Positions 4,821 through 5,634 of a stretch of DNA of 5,634 nucleotides are shown in pieces. The notes under the pieces were generated by a model. That model was not told the DNA's origin, did no database searches, and saw only the letters and a program-made list of their open reading frames with translations. The first letter of the stretch is position 1. Each line of letters begins with the position of its first letter. This DNA comes from Candidatus Brocadiaceae bacterium (GTDB lineage: Bacteria; Planctomycetota; Brocadiia; SM23-32), in the NCBI GenBank assembly GCA_003551785.1, contig PUNP01000868.1, positions 1 to 5,634 on the forward strand, given 5' to 3'. The position numbers and the translations under genes were made by a program.

Positions 4821-5459
4821 ATGAAAAAAGAAGTCGAAAAAAAACTAAGTTCCATGCGATTGTATGGGATTATCACAGATAAACACTGCAGATTATCATG
4901 GTTGGAAACCGCAAAGGCTTTAATAGGTAAGGTTGATGTATTGCAGTTGCGTGAAAATGAGCTTCCAGGTTCTGAGCTTTTAAGGCGTGCAAAGAAGCTA
5001 AGAGAGTTGACGGATGGGACGAAGACCCTGCTCATAATAAATGACAGGCCGGATATAGCATTATTGGCTGGCGCTGACGGGGTACATGTCGGGCAGGATG
5101 ATCTGCCGGCATCGGAAATCAAGCGTATTTGGGGCGAGAAACTGATTATCGGCCTTTCAACTCATACATTGGAGCAGGCACGTCAAGCGGAGAAAATTGG
5201 AGTGGATTATATAGGTATAGGTCCGATTTTCGCTACAGATACTAAAAATATAAATCGTGGAAACGGTATAAAATACCTTAAAAGTGTTTGTCGTAATTTA
5301 TCTTTACCCCATGTTGCTATCGGTGGGATAAACGAGCAAAATGCCCGGTTAGTTATCCGGTCCGGCGCTCAATCAATCGCAGCCATATCGGCGCTTTGCG
5401 ATACCGGTTCACCTGATGAAGCCGCCACAAGACTCCTGACCTGTCTCAAAAACGTATAG
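4821..5459 (+). CDS. thiE: Thiamine-phosphate synthase ThiE
   Basis: This 212-residue cytoplasmic enzyme joins hydroxymethylpyrimidine pyrophosphate and thiazole phosphate to make thiamine phosphate, in the late part of thiamine biosynthesis. The length and the TIM-barrel motifs fit the family. QLREN is at 42-46, INDRPDIALLAGADGVHVGQ at 73-92 (Asn74, Asp75, then Asp94), GLSTHTLEQA at 111-120, GPIFATDTK at 134-142 (Thr139, Thr141, Lys142 in the phosphate loop) and VAIGGI at 165-170. The residue after QLRE, normally Lys (Lys61 of the Bacillus subtilis enzyme), is Asn46 here. The intact TDTK loop favours ThiE over the related TenI. The start is uncertain: neither ATG 4821 nor ATG 4854 (Met12, just before LYGIITD) has a clear ribosome site, and the longer form is kept for its more usual length. 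No other thiamine gene and no TPP riboswitch are visible. The stop codon falls inside repeat module T2. Confidence 0.94.
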   Translation: MKKEVEKKLSSMRLYGIITDKHCRLSWLETAKALIGKVDVLQLRENELPGSELLRRAKKLRELTDGTKTLLIINDRPDIALLAGADGVHVGQDDLPASEIKRIWGEKLIIGLSTHTLEQARQAEKIGVDYIGIGPIFATDTKNINRGNGIKYLKSVCRNLSLPHVAIGGINEQNARLVIRSGAQSIAAISALCDTGSPDEAATRLLTCLKNV

Positions 5460-5477
5460 TGGCCGAAAAGACAATAA
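5455..5477 (+). repeat. Short repeat module T2, beginning in the thiE stop region
   Basis: TATAGTGGCCGAAAAGACAATAA corresponds to the module at 4389-4416 apart from two substitutions and the loss of five bases. It begins within the last Val codon of thiE and contains the TAG stop (5457-5459). As at 4389, GC-rich hairpins follow. Confidence 0.5.
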
Positions 5478-5496
5478 TGCAGCTTTAAGTGCAACC

Positions 5497-5514
5497 GCGC
5501 CCCTTCCGGGGCGC
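5497..5514 (+). terminator. Probable terminator hairpin of thiE
   Basis: GCGCCCC (5497-5503) and GGGGCGC (5508-5514) form a perfect 7-bp GC-rich stem with loop TTCC, followed by T-rich but interrupted sequence to about 5534. It begins 37 bases after the thiE stop. Because it heads an array of similar hairpins it may equally be a repeat unit that happens to terminate transcription. Confidence 0.5.
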
Positions 5515-5537
5515 ATTTATCTTTGTATCTTTTAATA

Positions 5538-5634
5538 CCCCTGGTTAAAACCAGGGGCTACCTAACCTCGCCCCGCTGGGGCGAAAACAGAGACATTGCC
5601 CCGGACGGGGCAATGTACGGTAGCCTCGGGTTTC
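5538..5634. repeat. Tandem array of GC-rich hairpins running off the window edge
   Basis: Three perfect hairpins follow one another. CCCCTGGTT/AACCAGGGG is at 5538-5557, CGCCCC/GGGGCG at 5569-5583, and ACATTGCCCC/GGGGCAATGT, with a 4-nt loop, at 5593-5616. In addition GGCTACC (5556-5562) is complementary to GGTAGCC (5619-5625), enclosing the last two. No coding sequence is seen. The arrangement resembles REP-like palindromic intergenic repeats and probably continues beyond the window. Confidence 0.6.

Overview
The window carries three protein genes separated by unusually repeat-rich intergenic DNA. From left to right they are a large exported DUF4838-family protein on the minus strand (436-2931), an OmpA-type peptidoglycan-binding lipoprotein on the minus strand (3306-4163), and a thiamine-phosphate synthase, thiE, on the plus strand (4821-5459). 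The lipobox protein with an OmpA C-terminal domain points to a diderm bacterium. Large exported DUF4838 proteins are common in the Planctomycetes-Verrucomicrobia-Lentisphaerae-Kiritimatiellae group and in Bacteroidetes. The hairpin-rich intergenic repeats fit the first group, but this placement is an inference and no marker gene is present to fix it.

Layout. 1-435 has no gene; it holds a GC-rich stretch, a direct-repeat element (190-258) and a 138-bp composite inverted-repeat element (292-429) that abuts the stop of the DUF4838 gene. 436-2931 is the DUF4838 gene, with a clear Shine-Dalgarno sequence and a good sigma-70-type promoter about 200 nt upstream (3140-3168, minus). 3306-4163 is the lipoprotein gene, with a perfect AGGAGG ribosome site and an extended -10 promoter (4281-4308, minus). 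4164-4820 is a 657-bp divergent intergenic region holding REP-like hairpins, two copies of a dispersed repeat, a near-consensus plus-strand promoter (4568-4596) and a roughly 217-nt thiE leader. After thiE comes a probable terminator hairpin and an array of further hairpins that runs to the window edge.

The three genes have no obvious joint function: polysaccharide-related metabolism (inferred), envelope anchoring and thiamine synthesis. Each appears to be its own transcription unit. The most notable signal is between the genes. A degenerate motif of about 20 bp (consensus close to GTTCACTGAGGACTTACCAA) occurs six times, on both strands. All six copies are intergenic and several abut promoters or form hairpins. 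Three further repeat types also occur. I see no defence system, CRISPR array, transposase or clear new multi-gene system.
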